Source: CAYXFD01 sp964464175
Lineage (GTDB): Bacteria; Cloacimonadota; Cloacimonadia; Cloacimonadales; JAJBBL01
Direction: 5' to 3'
Assembly (NCBI GenBank): GCA_964464175.1
Contig: CAYXFD010000040.1
Location: 1 to 12,683, forward strand
Length of the DNA stretch: 12,683 nt
Shown here: piece after piece, positions 1-6,926 of the stretch
How positions within the stretch are numbered: position 1 is the first letter of the stretch
Layout: every line of letters begins with the position of its first letter
Notes under the pieces: model-generated
Told to the model about the DNA's origin: nothing
Seen by the model: the letters and a program-made list of their open reading frames with translations, nothing else
Database searches by the model: none
Program-made: the position numbers and the translations under genes

Positions 1-1
1 C

Positions 2-58
2 GTAGCCATATATTACATGGGCGTTACTTCACTTTTTTGGGGGTATGCCTTAAAATAG
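2..58 (+). CDS. possible C-terminal end of a membrane protein, cut by the window edge
   Basis: The second forward frame is open from the window edge to a TAG at 56-58 and encodes 18 residues ending in SLFWGYALK, hydrophobic and aromatic like the last membrane segment of a transporter. No start lies in the window. A second frame is also open to position 72, so chance is a real alternative. Identity cannot be judged from 18 residues. Confidence 0.25.
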   Translation, partial: VAIYYMGVTSLFWGYALK

Positions 59-63
59 GGATT

Positions 64-91
64 AGATATTAGAGATCAGATATTAGAGGAA
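64..91. repeat. two tandem 14-base units
   Basis: AGATATTAGAG occurs at 64-74 and again at 78-88, a period of 14 bases. This is a short AT-rich duplication in the gene-free left part; no function is implied. Confidence 0.6.
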
Positions 92-105
92 AATCCTGAG
101 GAAGA

Positions 106-136
106 GATAGCAAGTCCATCGGGAGCAAAGCAGGAA
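106..136. repeat. direct repeat, copy 1 of 2
   Basis: A 31-base unit beginning GATAGCAAGTC. It matches the unit at 264-294 at 27 of 31 positions, and all four differences are transitions. The copies are 158 bases apart and flank the paired hairpins and the purine-rich run. Confidence 0.7.
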
Positions 137-141
137 GAGTA

Positions 142-182
142 CCGCAAATTGGTAATTTGCGGAAACAAGTTAGCAACTTGTT
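142..182. repeat. two tandem, related hairpins
   Basis: First hairpin: CCGCAAATT (142-150), loop GGT, AATTTGCGG (154-162), a perfect 9-bp stem. Second: AACAAGTT (164-171), loop AGC, AACTTGTT (175-182), a perfect 8-bp stem. Their cores are related (CAAATT/AATTTG and CAAGTT/AACTTG), differing by a compensated A-T to G-C pair. There is no T-run on either side, so they do not look like intrinsic terminators. They may be a REP-like element or processed RNA structure. Confidence 0.7.
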
Positions 183-186
183 CTAC

Positions 187-264
187 GGAAAAGAAAAACC
201 AGAGGGAGGGGAGCAAGAGAAAATGACGAAGAGACTGAGGGGCTGAGGGACAAAGAGACAAAGG
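187..264 (+). other. purine-rich run in a gene-free stretch
   Basis: 67 of 78 bases are A or G on the plus strand, with loose internal echoes (CTGAGGGG/CTGAGGGA and ACAAAGAGACAAAG). No convincing open frame lies in it. It sits downstream of the nucleotidyltransferase gene and may be a low-complexity, slippage-prone spacer. Confidence 0.5.
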
Positions 265-294
265 ATAGCAAGTCTATTGGGAACAAAGCAAGAA
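264..294. repeat. direct repeat, copy 2 of 2
   Basis: Second copy of the 31-base unit at 106-136 (27/31 identical, transitions only). It ends 60 bases before the stop codon of the minus-strand nucleotidyltransferase gene. Confidence 0.7.
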
Positions 295-354
295 ACAAAA
301 TAGCTCATAGTCATGAGAAGGGTATAAAAAAGTCAAAACCTTAAAAAAAGTTGA

Positions 355-1188
355 TTATGTAAACTCCTCAATGTTTAGGGAGTCTAAGAAATAATTGATC
401 CGTTCATAAGCATCTCTCAGAGTTAAAGCTCTTTCGTCAGGATCATGAATTTCTAAGAAATTGACCAACCAAACAGGCCCGGGTGAGTCTATTGTTTTGA
501 ATTTTGCTTTAATCTTACCTAAGCCTTCTATAACGAGATTATTGGAAACTAAGGGTTGAAAGGCTTCAATCAAGGATTGTATATGTCCCGGATAATTTGA
601 GATGGTGAAGTAAATGTCGTAAGCGTCTTTGGGATTGTATCTATCCCATAAAGCCATTCCTTTCATAATTAGAAAAGGGACTACTCCCGAGATAGTTATC
701 TCTACTTCGTTTCTCGAGCCGTCAGGCATGAGATTCGATATTTTCCTTTTAACATTATGCTCAAACGACAAATCACAACCTCTTGCCTTTCTGAGCCTGA
801 TATCTTGAAATTTCTGGGTTCGATGACTTTTACCTGTGCCACCATATTCTCCGGAAAGTAAATCAATTTCAATATTATACTGAATTCCGTCGGAGATTAC
901 CTTTTTTAGGAAAATGTAGGGTTGGTTTCCCTGAGTGTAATCATGCTTCTCAAGCAAGGATAAGATTGTTCGATAATTATTGTCTGAAATCTTCGTAAAG
1001 TCGAGTGCCAGATCTATATCAATACTCCCGATGTGATCATCACCTCTTTCTTCGAGAAGAAAATACGGCACCCATCCTCCGATCAATACAATTGATTCCC
1101 GAAACCGGCCTAAAATAGTCAGAATTTCAACCAATACAGAAAGGCAGATTTCAACCTCATTTTTCTGATAGTCTTTTCTTGTTACCAT
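355..1188 (-). CDS. AbiEii-like nucleotidyltransferase (toxin of a type IV toxin-antitoxin pair)
   Basis: 277 residues, predicted cytoplasmic. Seen: a nucleotidyltransferase-fold signature with GG at 37-38 in IGGWVPYF, the paired carboxylates D57 and D59 in SIDIDL, a probable third carboxylate D109 in IEIDLL, and a later MKGMALWDRYNPKDAYDIYF segment (175-194) with K176, K187, D188 and D191. That pattern is typical of the AbiEii/AbiGii family. Known family members modify RNA or nucleotides, and AbiEii-type toxins block growth; the substrate here is unknown. The start ATG lies inside the end of the upstream gene (7-base overlap, ATGGTAA), indicating translational coupling with the regulator at 1182-2255. 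Length fits the family and all key residues are present, so the gene appears intact. A housekeeping-type nucleotidyltransferase is less likely given the partner. Confidence 0.82.
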   Translation of the reverse strand: MVTRKDYQKNEVEICLSVLVEILTILGRFRESIVLIGGWVPYFLLEERGDDHIGSIDIDLALDFTKISDNNYRTILSLLEKHDYTQGNQPYIFLKKVISDGIQYNIEIDLLSGEYGGTGKSHRTQKFQDIRLRKARGCDLSFEHNVKRKISNLMPDGSRNEVEITISGVVPFLIMKGMALWDRYNPKDAYDIYFTISNYPGHIQSLIEAFQPLVSNNLVIEGLGKIKAKFKTIDSPGPVWLVNFLEIHDPDERALTLRDAYERINYFLDSLNIEEFT

Positions 1189-2255
1189 TTTTTCCTCAGC
1201 CTATTCTCCATAATAAATTCAGAGGCTTCTATACCTCTTTCTCCAAAATGTTTTAGATCAAGGTACAATTGGACATCTGAAACAATACAAGCTCCTCTAA
1301 CTTTTTGGAGTCCATAGTAAACTCCTTCATCATAAGGCCTCATAAGGACAATGTTTCCGCCGGAATTAACCATCTTGTAATCTAAGTCCTGTGCTACCTT
1401 GTCGAAGTTGCTGCAGAGATATGAGAAGACCCGTTTGTATCTTAAAAAAGGTGTTGTAAGAGAGGCTCCGGAAGTGAGTGAAAGAGCATACTTGATCTGA
1501 TTAGAGTTGAAATAGTCGATCATTTTCTTCTCAATCGTGTTTACATCATCCATAGAGTAGTATTCAGCGAGGATATTGATTTTGTAAGTATAGTTCTCTG
1601 ACCATTGATTAATGAGTTCTTCAGGGTTGGTTAACTTGAACTTTGTTCTGGTACCAATCTTGAACTCAGAGATGTATTCATAATTCAATAGCTGTTTCTT
1701 GATATTGGAACAGAGTCCGAGACTTATTTTTGACTCGTCTGCTAAGTCTCTTACATACCAGGCTTTTCCCGGGTTGCACAGCAAAATCCTTAAAACCCGT
1801 GATGCTTTGGTACTGAAAACAGATTTTAAGGATCGTGATTCGGGATATAAATCCTTTTTTCCGTCTGTATGAATGTAAATCCCATCGAATTTTAAATAAC
1901 AGTTGCCGGCGAGGTCTAAATAACCTATATCGTTTTGTTTGCATATTTGTCTTGATTCTTCGGAGATAAAAGTTGAAACGACTATACCGTAACAATTACT
2001 ATCATTTGAGATCATTTCTTTCAGAAAACTGACTGCCATACGGACAAACCTTGGCTGTCCAACAGATTTTATCTCGAAGAGAAGATAAAAACGCTGTTGA
2101 TTTTGGTTTTCTACTTGAACTGTGATATCAATTCTTTGTTTTAGTGTGTATCCCAAGGTATTCGATTTTATCTCAATAATTCTTAACAATCCCGTAGAGT
2201 TGATTATATCTCTTATGGACCCTCTTATGGCATCAATTATAAATGGCTCTTTCAT
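1182..2255 (-). CDS. AbiEi-like antitoxin/transcriptional regulator with a nuclease-like N-terminal domain
   Basis: 357 residues. Seen: an N-terminal alpha/beta region (about 25-130) with D43 and the E61-I-K63 tripeptide on a predicted strand, arranged like a PD-(D/E)xK fold; the segment NDIGYLDLAGNCYLKFDG (108-125); a winged helix-turn-helix at about 148-208; and a C-terminal region with SDVQLYLDLKHFGERG (326-341). This layout matches the group usually annotated as type IV AbiEi family antitoxins. In known AbiE systems AbiEi represses its own promoter by binding inverted repeats and counters the AbiEii toxin without a stable complex. Here it precedes the toxin gene, overlaps it by 7 bases, and has a strong inverted repeat just upstream. 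Start: ATG at 2255 with AAAGGAG nine bases before it. Whether the nuclease-like domain cuts DNA is unknown. Sampled base composition is more AT-rich than the helicase gene, suggesting transfer. Confidence 0.75.
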   Translation of the reverse strand: MKEPFIIDAIRGSIRDIINSTGLLRIIEIKSNTLGYTLKQRIDITVQVENQNQQRFYLLFEIKSVGQPRFVRMAVSFLKEMISNDSNCYGIVVSTFISEESRQICKQNDIGYLDLAGNCYLKFDGIYIHTDGKKDLYPESRSLKSVFSTKASRVLRILLCNPGKAWYVRDLADESKISLGLCSNIKKQLLNYEYISEFKIGTRTKFKLTNPEELINQWSENYTYKINILAEYYSMDDVNTIEKKMIDYFNSNQIKYALSLTSGASLTTPFLRYKRVFSYLCSNFDKVAQDLDYKMVNSGGNIVLMRPYDEGVYYGLQKVRGACIVSDVQLYLDLKHFGERGIEASEFIMENRLRKKW

Positions 2256-2258
2256 TAT

Positions 2259-2313
2259 GTTTCACTCCTTTAGCAGTTTCAACGTACGTTGAAACAGTTG
2301 ATTTCAGTGAAAC
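2259..2313. promoter_or_regulatory. nested inverted-repeat operator upstream of the AbiE-like pair
   Basis: Seen: a perfect 20-bp palindrome, GTTTCAACGT/ACGTTGAAAC at 2276-2295, flanked by a second inverted pair, GTTTCAC at 2259-2265 and GTGAAAC at 2307-2313. The centres are 2285.5 and 2286, so the two pairs are almost concentric. This gives four GTTTCA half-sites, two facing two. Known: AbiEi proteins repress their own operon through inverted repeats in the promoter. Inference: this is the binding site of the winged-helix protein encoded just downstream. The inner palindrome would cover the -10 or start-site region if the TTGACA at 2317-2322 is the -35 box. Confidence 0.75.
2265..2271 (-). 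promoter_or_regulatory. ribosome binding site of the AbiEi-like gene
   Basis: AAAGGAG on the minus strand, nine bases before the ATG at 2255. It fixes the start and lies immediately downstream of the palindrome. Confidence 0.75.
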
Positions 2314-2322
2314 AAGTGTCAA
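2294..2322 (-). promoter_or_regulatory. candidate promoter for the AbiE-like operon
   Basis: A consensus TTGACA -35 box reads leftward from 2322 to 2317. The expected -10 region (about 2293-2300) is poor (AACTGT at 17-base spacing) and abuts the palindrome. A weak -10 under an operator fits a tightly repressed operon. Four ATAGC pentamers (2329, 2345, 2355, 2367) lie just upstream of the -35 and make the flank AT-rich. Confidence 0.5.
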
Positions 2323-2449
2323 GGAAAAATAGCTCCAGGAAAAAATAGCGTTTGATAGCATCTCAAATAGCAAGGTTATAGACTTGAAAAGGGATACATC
2401 AAATTCTAAAGTTTGATAACATAAAACTTCTTTGTTAGCGAGGGATTTG

Positions 2450-5400
2450 TCATATCAAGGTTTTTTTTATCAGTTCTTCCGAGAGGATCAGGGTTTCTTT
2501 CCCTTCTTCGATGGTGCGGGCGGTTTTGATGATCTTTGCCAGGTAGTCCTGGGGGGCAAGTTTCTGCAATTCCTGTAAATCAGCCTTCAGGGTTCGTTCG
2601 TCAATCGTTCTGATGTAGGAATAGAGACCTTCCGGCAGGCTGTTGAGTTCTTTTGCCACATTATAGAGGTCGGTAAGATAATCCTTCAGAACGGGTACTG
2701 TTTCTTTCAGATGTTCGATCTTGTTTATCGCTTCCCCTTTTGGTCCTTTGATAGAGAGATGAGTTTTGGGAACGAACATATTTTTCCGGGCATTCTGATA
2801 GATCTTGTCGAAATCTTTGGATACCTGCTGTGGTTTTTCGCTAAAATCAGCCTGAAAGAGGGATAGGGCTTGCTCGACGGAGATTGCTGCCGATTCCTTT
2901 TCGCTCTTTCCGAGTCTGAAGGTATAGTCCTCACCCTTCTTGCCAAAGATGATAACCCCTGCGGTATCTTTGCCTGCTGTTCTTCTGATACGGGCACGGT
3001 GAGGGATTTCTTTTGCTTTCTCGAGCCATTCCGGTCTTGTTTTTTTGAGATAATAAAGTTCTTCCTGATATTGAGTATCCCAGGACTCTTCTTCCTGAAG
3101 TGCTAAGGCGGCGTTGTATTTTTCGTGGAAATAGGATCTCAGTTCTTCTTCCTTGGTAAGGATCCTGGTATCTTCACCCAACAGAGCATCTATCATTGCC
3201 TTTTTCAGGGTAGAAACCTGTTTCTTTCGGATCTCTTTTTCACCGATATCCGTCGGGAAGTAGTTATAGATATAGATCTTATCGAAAAGCATTTTACCTA
3301 TGCGGTTAATTCTGCCGACCCGCTGAATGACTCTGGTAGGGTTGTAGGGAATATCATAATTAAATACAGTTCCGGCACGGTTAAGGTTTACCCCTTCGGA
3401 GAGGGCATCGGTAGCGATAAGAACATCATAATCGTCTCTTTGAACAGAGGAAGAGGCATCGAAGTTTTCCCTTACCGTTCTTCTGTGCTGAGTTGTAGAG
3501 ATCTGACCGGAATAGAATAAAATTCTGACCGGTTTATCTGTAAAGACTGCAAGTTTAGTGCCTGTTTGGGGACGTGTTTTTTCTGATCTCCTGTTCAACT
3601 CTTTGTAGATATATTCTGCCGTATCGGCATATTCGCTGAAGACGATAATCTTACGGGCAGGGTCTTGCAGAAGCTGTTGTTTGATCTCAAGCCGGAAGCT
3701 CTCCAGCTTGGGGTCGTGTCTTATTCCTTCCGAGAACCATTCATCATGGATGTTTTTCAGCAGATCAATGTCCTGCCGGAGGTCATTGATAAAATCATCT
3801 CTTAGTTCACTTTTGGGGATGAAAAAGAGTCCCTTTTCATATTGCTTGTCCAGTTCCTTCTCGAAGGTGTAATCTTCCAGTTCAGCAAGAGTGCTGTCAT
3901 CGAGATTATCCAGCAGCTTGTCAATATCGGGGAGCTGTCCTATCTTGAAAACGGGGACTTTGCCCACTTTATCATAATAACCTTTTACCATAGTCATAGA
4001 ATGGATCATGGAGTCGAGAGTCTTACCGAAGGCATAGACGGAGCTTTCGAAACGGGCAACGAGCAGTCTTCTCATGAAATCGGCAAGGTTTATCTGGGCT
4101 ATGTTCAAGGAGTCCGGGTCAATGTGGGGATGTTCTTTTTTCAGCTTTTCTTTGAATTGGGCAAGATCAAGCAGATAGTTAACCGGCTTGTATCTGGCAC
4201 CGATGAATTCGCTTTTTACTTTTGTTTGCTCTTCTGCCGGGTAAGCAGCCGCATCTTTGGGATAGATTCTATTCAGGGTTTTCAGATACAGTCCGGAAAG
4301 GTCTCCCAAATAATACTCCTTGATAACCGGTGGTTCGGCAAAGAGATATTTTATATTCTGGGCATCAAGGTCCTTGCGGTACTCTTCTATTTTCTCGAGG
4401 TCAATGCGGGAACGTCTGATAACTACCGGCTCGAGGACCAGTCTGATCTGAGCAGCTAAGGACTGCAGCCGTTTTTTGAGGATTTTCTGGTCAGCATTTT
4501 CCTTTTTTCTCGCTTTTTCTATTGAACGGTATTCCTTTACGGCATCCTGAAACTGAGAGGAGAGATTATCGACCGTGCGGATAGTCGATTTGGAAGGGAT
4601 CTGAAACAGCTTGATCATGGCAAAAATGTCCTGAGGACGGTTGTTGAAGGGGGTTGCGGTAAGAAGGATAACTTTGTTGCCCTGGCATAGCCGGTGAAGA
4701 TTCAGATAGTCACTGGTATTTTCATTACGGTATTTATGGGCTTCGTCAACTATAATAAGCACTTCTTCATCATTCCAGACTTTTTTGAGATGCTCCAAAG
4801 CTTTGTCAATTGAGCTGCTGCCGTAAACAACGGCGTTGAGACCGAAAAGGGTGCGGTATTCCTGATCCCATTGATAATGGAGATGAGGCGGGGCAATGAT
4901 GATTACTTTCTTTCTCAGATTAAATGCTACTGCCGAAGCAATGATACTCTTACCTAAACCGACAACATCACAGATCAGAACCCCGTTATGCTGGTCGAGA
5001 GTATTGAGCGCTTTGATAATGGCATCTTTCTGGTATTTCAGATCGAAGAAACGTCCTTCGGTTATTTTATCGGGAAAGGTGATCTCTTCTTTCGCCTCTA
5101 TTTCGAAGTATTCCAGTAATACTCTCAGATAGAACAGGAACGGATGATAAAGCTTATCTATCCATAGCTTCTCCACTACTTCAGTCAGGAAGTCATCAAG
5201 GTCTCCCTCTCTGACAATATCTACAGAATGGTTTTCCCAAAGATCATCAAAGAGTTTTTTCCCTTCGGAATATTCGTCACGAAGGATGACATTGATCTCC
5301 TGCCTGTTTTTCATACCGGAGAGAGAGAGGTTGCTGGAACCGGTGATCATCGTACCTGGGAGAAGTCCGGACTGGTTATGTTCTGGAGTATGCTCGAAGA

Positions 5401-5806
5401 GATATAGTTTCGCATGATTAGGTTGTTCGGTTTTCTTGATCTCCAGAGAACCATCTTTTATCTTACTGAAGAATATCCGGAATGCCTCTTGCTTTTCATC
5501 ATTGTCGAAGAAATCGGTATCGTTGAATACATCAACCAGTGATTTAAAGTAGTTATTCTTAATCTCCAAGCGTGAATGATTTACTTCCTGAATAATCTGA
5601 AACTCCCGGATCTTATTGGAGATATCCTTTTCAATACTCATCCCGACGAGGATTCGGAGTTTTCTGTCTCCTAAGTTCTTATAGATCTGCTCGAAACCGG
5701 AGAAGTAGAAATAACCTACCAGGAAATGCAGACTATCGGAACAGGGAAGAATTTTCTCGATAATCTCAGTCAGAAATTCCTGCTGATTTGTTACTAATTT
5801 TGCCAT
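2450..5806 (-). CDS. PLD-family nuclease domain fused to a SNF2/RapA-like SF2 helicase
   Basis: 1118 residues from the chosen start. Seen: an N-terminal phospholipase D-like domain with one HKD motif (H131, K133, then GSSN at 156-159); a DEAH helicase N-lobe with Walker A VGLGKS (282-287), DEAH (354-357) and TATP (383-386); a charged insertion at about 405-700; a C-lobe with motif V around ATDALSEGVNL (798-808) and motif VI QRVGRINRIG (828-837); and a basic C-terminal tail. One HKD implies dimerisation if it is a nuclease, as known for single-HKD PLD enzymes. Such fusions recur in defence regions as presumed DNA translocase-nucleases; activity here is inferred. Start: ATG at 5806 has AAGGAT nine bases upstream, while the TTG at 5854 has no site and would sit about six bases from the predicted transcript start. 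The gene ends 195 bases before the AbiE-like pair, same strand. It does not match MkoC, where the PLD is C-terminal. Confidence 0.85.
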   Translation of the reverse strand: MAKLVTNQQEFLTEIIEKILPCSDSLHFLVGYFYFSGFEQIYKNLGDRKLRILVGMSIEKDISNKIREFQIIQEVNHSRLEIKNNYFKSLVDVFNDTDFFDNDEKQEAFRIFFSKIKDGSLEIKKTEQPNHAKLYLFEHTPEHNQSGLLPGTMITGSSNLSLSGMKNRQEINVILRDEYSEGKKLFDDLWENHSVDIVREGDLDDFLTEVVEKLWIDKLYHPFLFYLRVLLEYFEIEAKEEITFPDKITEGRFFDLKYQKDAIIKALNTLDQHNGVLICDVVGLGKSIIASAVAFNLRKKVIIIAPPHLHYQWDQEYRTLFGLNAVVYGSSSIDKALEHLKKVWNDEEVLIIVDEAHKYRNENTSDYLNLHRLCQGNKVILLTATPFNNRPQDIFAMIKLFQIPSKSTIRTVDNLSSQFQDAVKEYRSIEKARKKENADQKILKKRLQSLAAQIRLVLEPVVIRRSRIDLEKIEEYRKDLDAQNIKYLFAEPPVIKEYYLGDLSGLYLKTLNRIYPKDAAAYPAEEQTKVKSEFIGARYKPVNYLLDLAQFKEKLKKEHPHIDPDSLNIAQINLADFMRRLLVARFESSVYAFGKTLDSMIHSMTMVKGYYDKVGKVPVFKIGQLPDIDKLLDNLDDSTLAELEDYTFEKELDKQYEKGLFFIPKSELRDDFINDLRQDIDLLKNIHDEWFSEGIRHDPKLESFRLEIKQQLLQDPARKIIVFSEYADTAEYIYKELNRRSEKTRPQTGTKLAVFTDKPVRILFYSGQISTTQHRRTVRENFDASSSVQRDDYDVLIATDALSEGVNLNRAGTVFNYDIPYNPTRVIQRVGRINRIGKMLFDKIYIYNYFPTDIGEKEIRKKQVSTLKKAMIDALLGEDTRILTKEEELRSYFHEKYNAALALQEEESWDTQYQEELYYLKKTRPEWLEKAKEIPHRARIRRTAGKDTAGVIIFGKKGEDYTFRLGKSEKESAAISVEQALSLFQADFSEKPQQVSKDFDKIYQNARKNMFVPKTHLSIKGPKGEAINKIEHLKETVPVLKDYLTDLYNVAKELNSLPEGLYSYIRTIDERTLKADLQELQKLAPQDYLAKIIKTARTIEEGKETLILSEELIKKTLI

Positions 5807-5866
5807 CGGATCGTATCCTTGTAAAACTCCCTCTATTTCTATAAAACAGCTCAAAAGAACACCATC

Positions 5867-5897
5867 ACTATATTTTTATTTTGTCGGGGAATGTCAA
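5867..5897 (-). promoter_or_regulatory. candidate promoter of the helicase gene
   Basis: TTGACA reads leftward from 5897 to 5892 and TATAGT (one mismatch to consensus) from 5872 to 5867, with a slightly long 19-base spacer. The transcript would begin near 5860, leaving a leader of about 54 bases to the ATG at 5806. This supports ATG over the upstream TTG. Confidence 0.55.
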
Positions 5898-6152
5898 TAT
5901 TTATGATATGATCTATTGAGTCTGTGCTTTTTCTGAAATCAAAGTATGAGAGGAGAATTTTTTTTTACTCAGAGTTAATGGGGGTCAGGAGCATATTGAA
6001 CCGGGTAATTTGATGCTAAAGATGCTATTTGTTATCCCTTATATAGTAGAGGGGTTTGAAATCAAGCCAGGGAAGAAAATGAGATTATAAAGACTTGTTT
6101 GGCTTAACAAAGATTAGACAGGCTTTATCTTAAGCTCAAAAAAGGGGGAACA
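5898..6152. other. intergenic region upstream of the small exported protein
   Basis: Gene-free stretch between the helicase promoter and the ATG at 6153. Stop codons break all frames. A weak inverted pair, TTGTT and AACAA around TGGCTT, occurs near 6094-6109. No clear promoter with good spacing was found for the downstream gene. Confidence 0.4.
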
Positions 6153-6392
6153 ATGAAAAGAGCAGTGATCTTGATAATGATAACAGTAATATTTGTCTGT
6201 TTAAACGCTTTTCAGGAAGGAACGATCAATGTAGAGGGAACTGCGTCATTATCAGTGACGAAATTGAATGAAGGTGCCAGCAGTATCAGAACAGGATTGG
6301 TGAGTACGGAGGAGATGCTGAGGGAGATAACGAATGAAGGGGCTACGCCTGAAGACAGGATTGCAGTTTTTCTTTTGATCATTATTCCTTGA
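6153..6392 (+). CDS. small exported protein of unknown function
   Basis: 79 residues, not recognised. Seen: a signal-peptide-like N-terminus (MKR followed by about 16 hydrophobic residues), with a plausible signal peptidase I site after LNA near residue 19. There is no lipobox, since the residue before C16 is V. A polar middle follows, rich in E, T, S and G, and the last ten residues are strongly hydrophobic (about 70-79). AAAGGGGG precedes the ATG by about four bases. Mature size would be about 60 residues. The hydrophobic tail could be a second membrane contact or the result of a frameshift truncating a longer protein, but the other frames beyond the stop show no convincing continuation. 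It stands alone between divergent and co-directed units with no linked partner. Confidence 0.5.
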   Translation: MKRAVILIMITVIFVCLNAFQEGTINVEGTASLSVTKLNEGASSIRTGLVSTEEMLREITNEGATPEDRIAVFLLIIIP

Positions 6393-6462
6393 GAACGATC
6401 GGGCAATAGTTATTGTGTGTTCATAATCAGAAGATAGAGAAAAGTATGCGGCATTGAAGCAG

Positions 6463-6510
6463 AGGAGAAAAGGGGCGCTTGACTTCGTCGAGATCGGAAG
6501 CAGCGACTTG
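6463..6510. repeat. dispersed repeat, copy A
   Basis: Shares AGGAG(T)AAAAGGG, then GGGCG-TTGACTT-CGT-GAG, then GGAAGCAGC with the copy at 12566-12629. The internal hairpin CTTGAC/GTCGAG (6478-6483 with 6487-6492, loop TTC) is kept in copy B by G-U pairing. The two copies are about 6.1 kb apart, both in intergenic DNA. The family is not recognised. Confidence 0.6.
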
Positions 6511-6814
6511 CAATAACAGCCATGCTTAAATGAATGAGGGTAATCAGGCAGATTTGAGATAAAACTTGACATCAAAATGACTTCGAACGGTAAAAGACAT
6601 TGTTAATTAATTGACATGAGATTGCAGTTGATAGATTTTTTGTTTGTTCAAAGAGACTGATCAAGGAAGAGTAATTATGAAGGCATGTTCGTTAAGAGGT
6701 ATTTTTATTTTCTGCGAATTCAGAGACACTTTTCATTAACTTGACCTTTCCAGAAATTAAGGGCATTTCGTTTCCCCAAGAGATTAATACCATGGAGAAA
6801 TATGATAAATGATA

Positions 6815-6843
6815 TTGTCAAGCCACCAGAGAGGGTGGAGAAT
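6815..6843 (+). promoter_or_regulatory. weak candidate promoter with a dyad in its spacer (symporter operon)
   Basis: TTGTCA (6815-6820) and GAGAAT (6838-6843) are 17 bases apart. The spacer carries CCACC (6823-6827) and GGTGG (6834-6838) around a six-base loop. A dyad inside the spacer would suit an activator or repressor site, but both boxes are imperfect. Confidence 0.3.
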
Positions 6844-6926
6844 GATTTAAAAAAGTAGTTCATTTGCCGGAGCAGAACTCGAAAAGCTGGTTATAAATCA
6901 ATAAAAACGATCGTGGAGGAGGTAAT

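Larger units (their letters stand above)
6393..6926. other. 534-base gene-poor region before the symporter operon
   Basis: Contains the dispersed repeat copy at 6463-6510, isolated TTGACA motifs at about 6567 and 6610 without good -10 partners, a 20-codon open frame at 6677-6739 (MKACSLRG..., preceded by GGAAGAG) too short to call, and a CCACC/GGTGG dyad at 6823-6838. The length suggests regulatory sequence for the symporter operon or decay of a former gene. Confidence 0.5.

Noticed and set aside
304..317. CTCAT/ATGAG hairpin downstream of the nucleotidyltransferase gene as terminator
   Set aside because: The stem is five pairs, AT-rich, and the T-rich stretch after it on the minus strand is broken.
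2398..2417. ATCAAA/TTTGAT inverted pair after the helicase gene as terminator
   Set aside because: Six AT-rich pairs with no proper T-run following on the minus strand; too weak.
3842..4459. 205-codon plus-strand frame inside the helicase gene
   Set aside because: It lies fully antisense to a gene with intact helicase motifs and has no recognisable domain.
5807..5854. TTG start extending the helicase by 16 residues
   Set aside because: No ribosome binding site, and the predicted transcript would begin only about six bases before it. The ATG at 5806 has a well-spaced AAGGAT.
6491..6502. AGATCGGAAG resembling a sequencing adapter
   Set aside because: The match stops after ten bases, and the same element recurs in diverged form at 12566-12629, so it is genomic rather than adapter contamination.
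6252..6575. 107-codon minus-strand frame
   Set aside because: It overlaps the small exported protein and runs through the dispersed repeat. Its translation is low in gene-like features, and the similar LLP-STK run in the right-end minus frame comes from the repeat itself.
6677..6739. 20-codon frame with GGAAGAG upstream (MKACSLRG...)
   Set aside because: Too short to separate from chance; no attenuator-like hairpins or amino-acid run suggesting a leader peptide.
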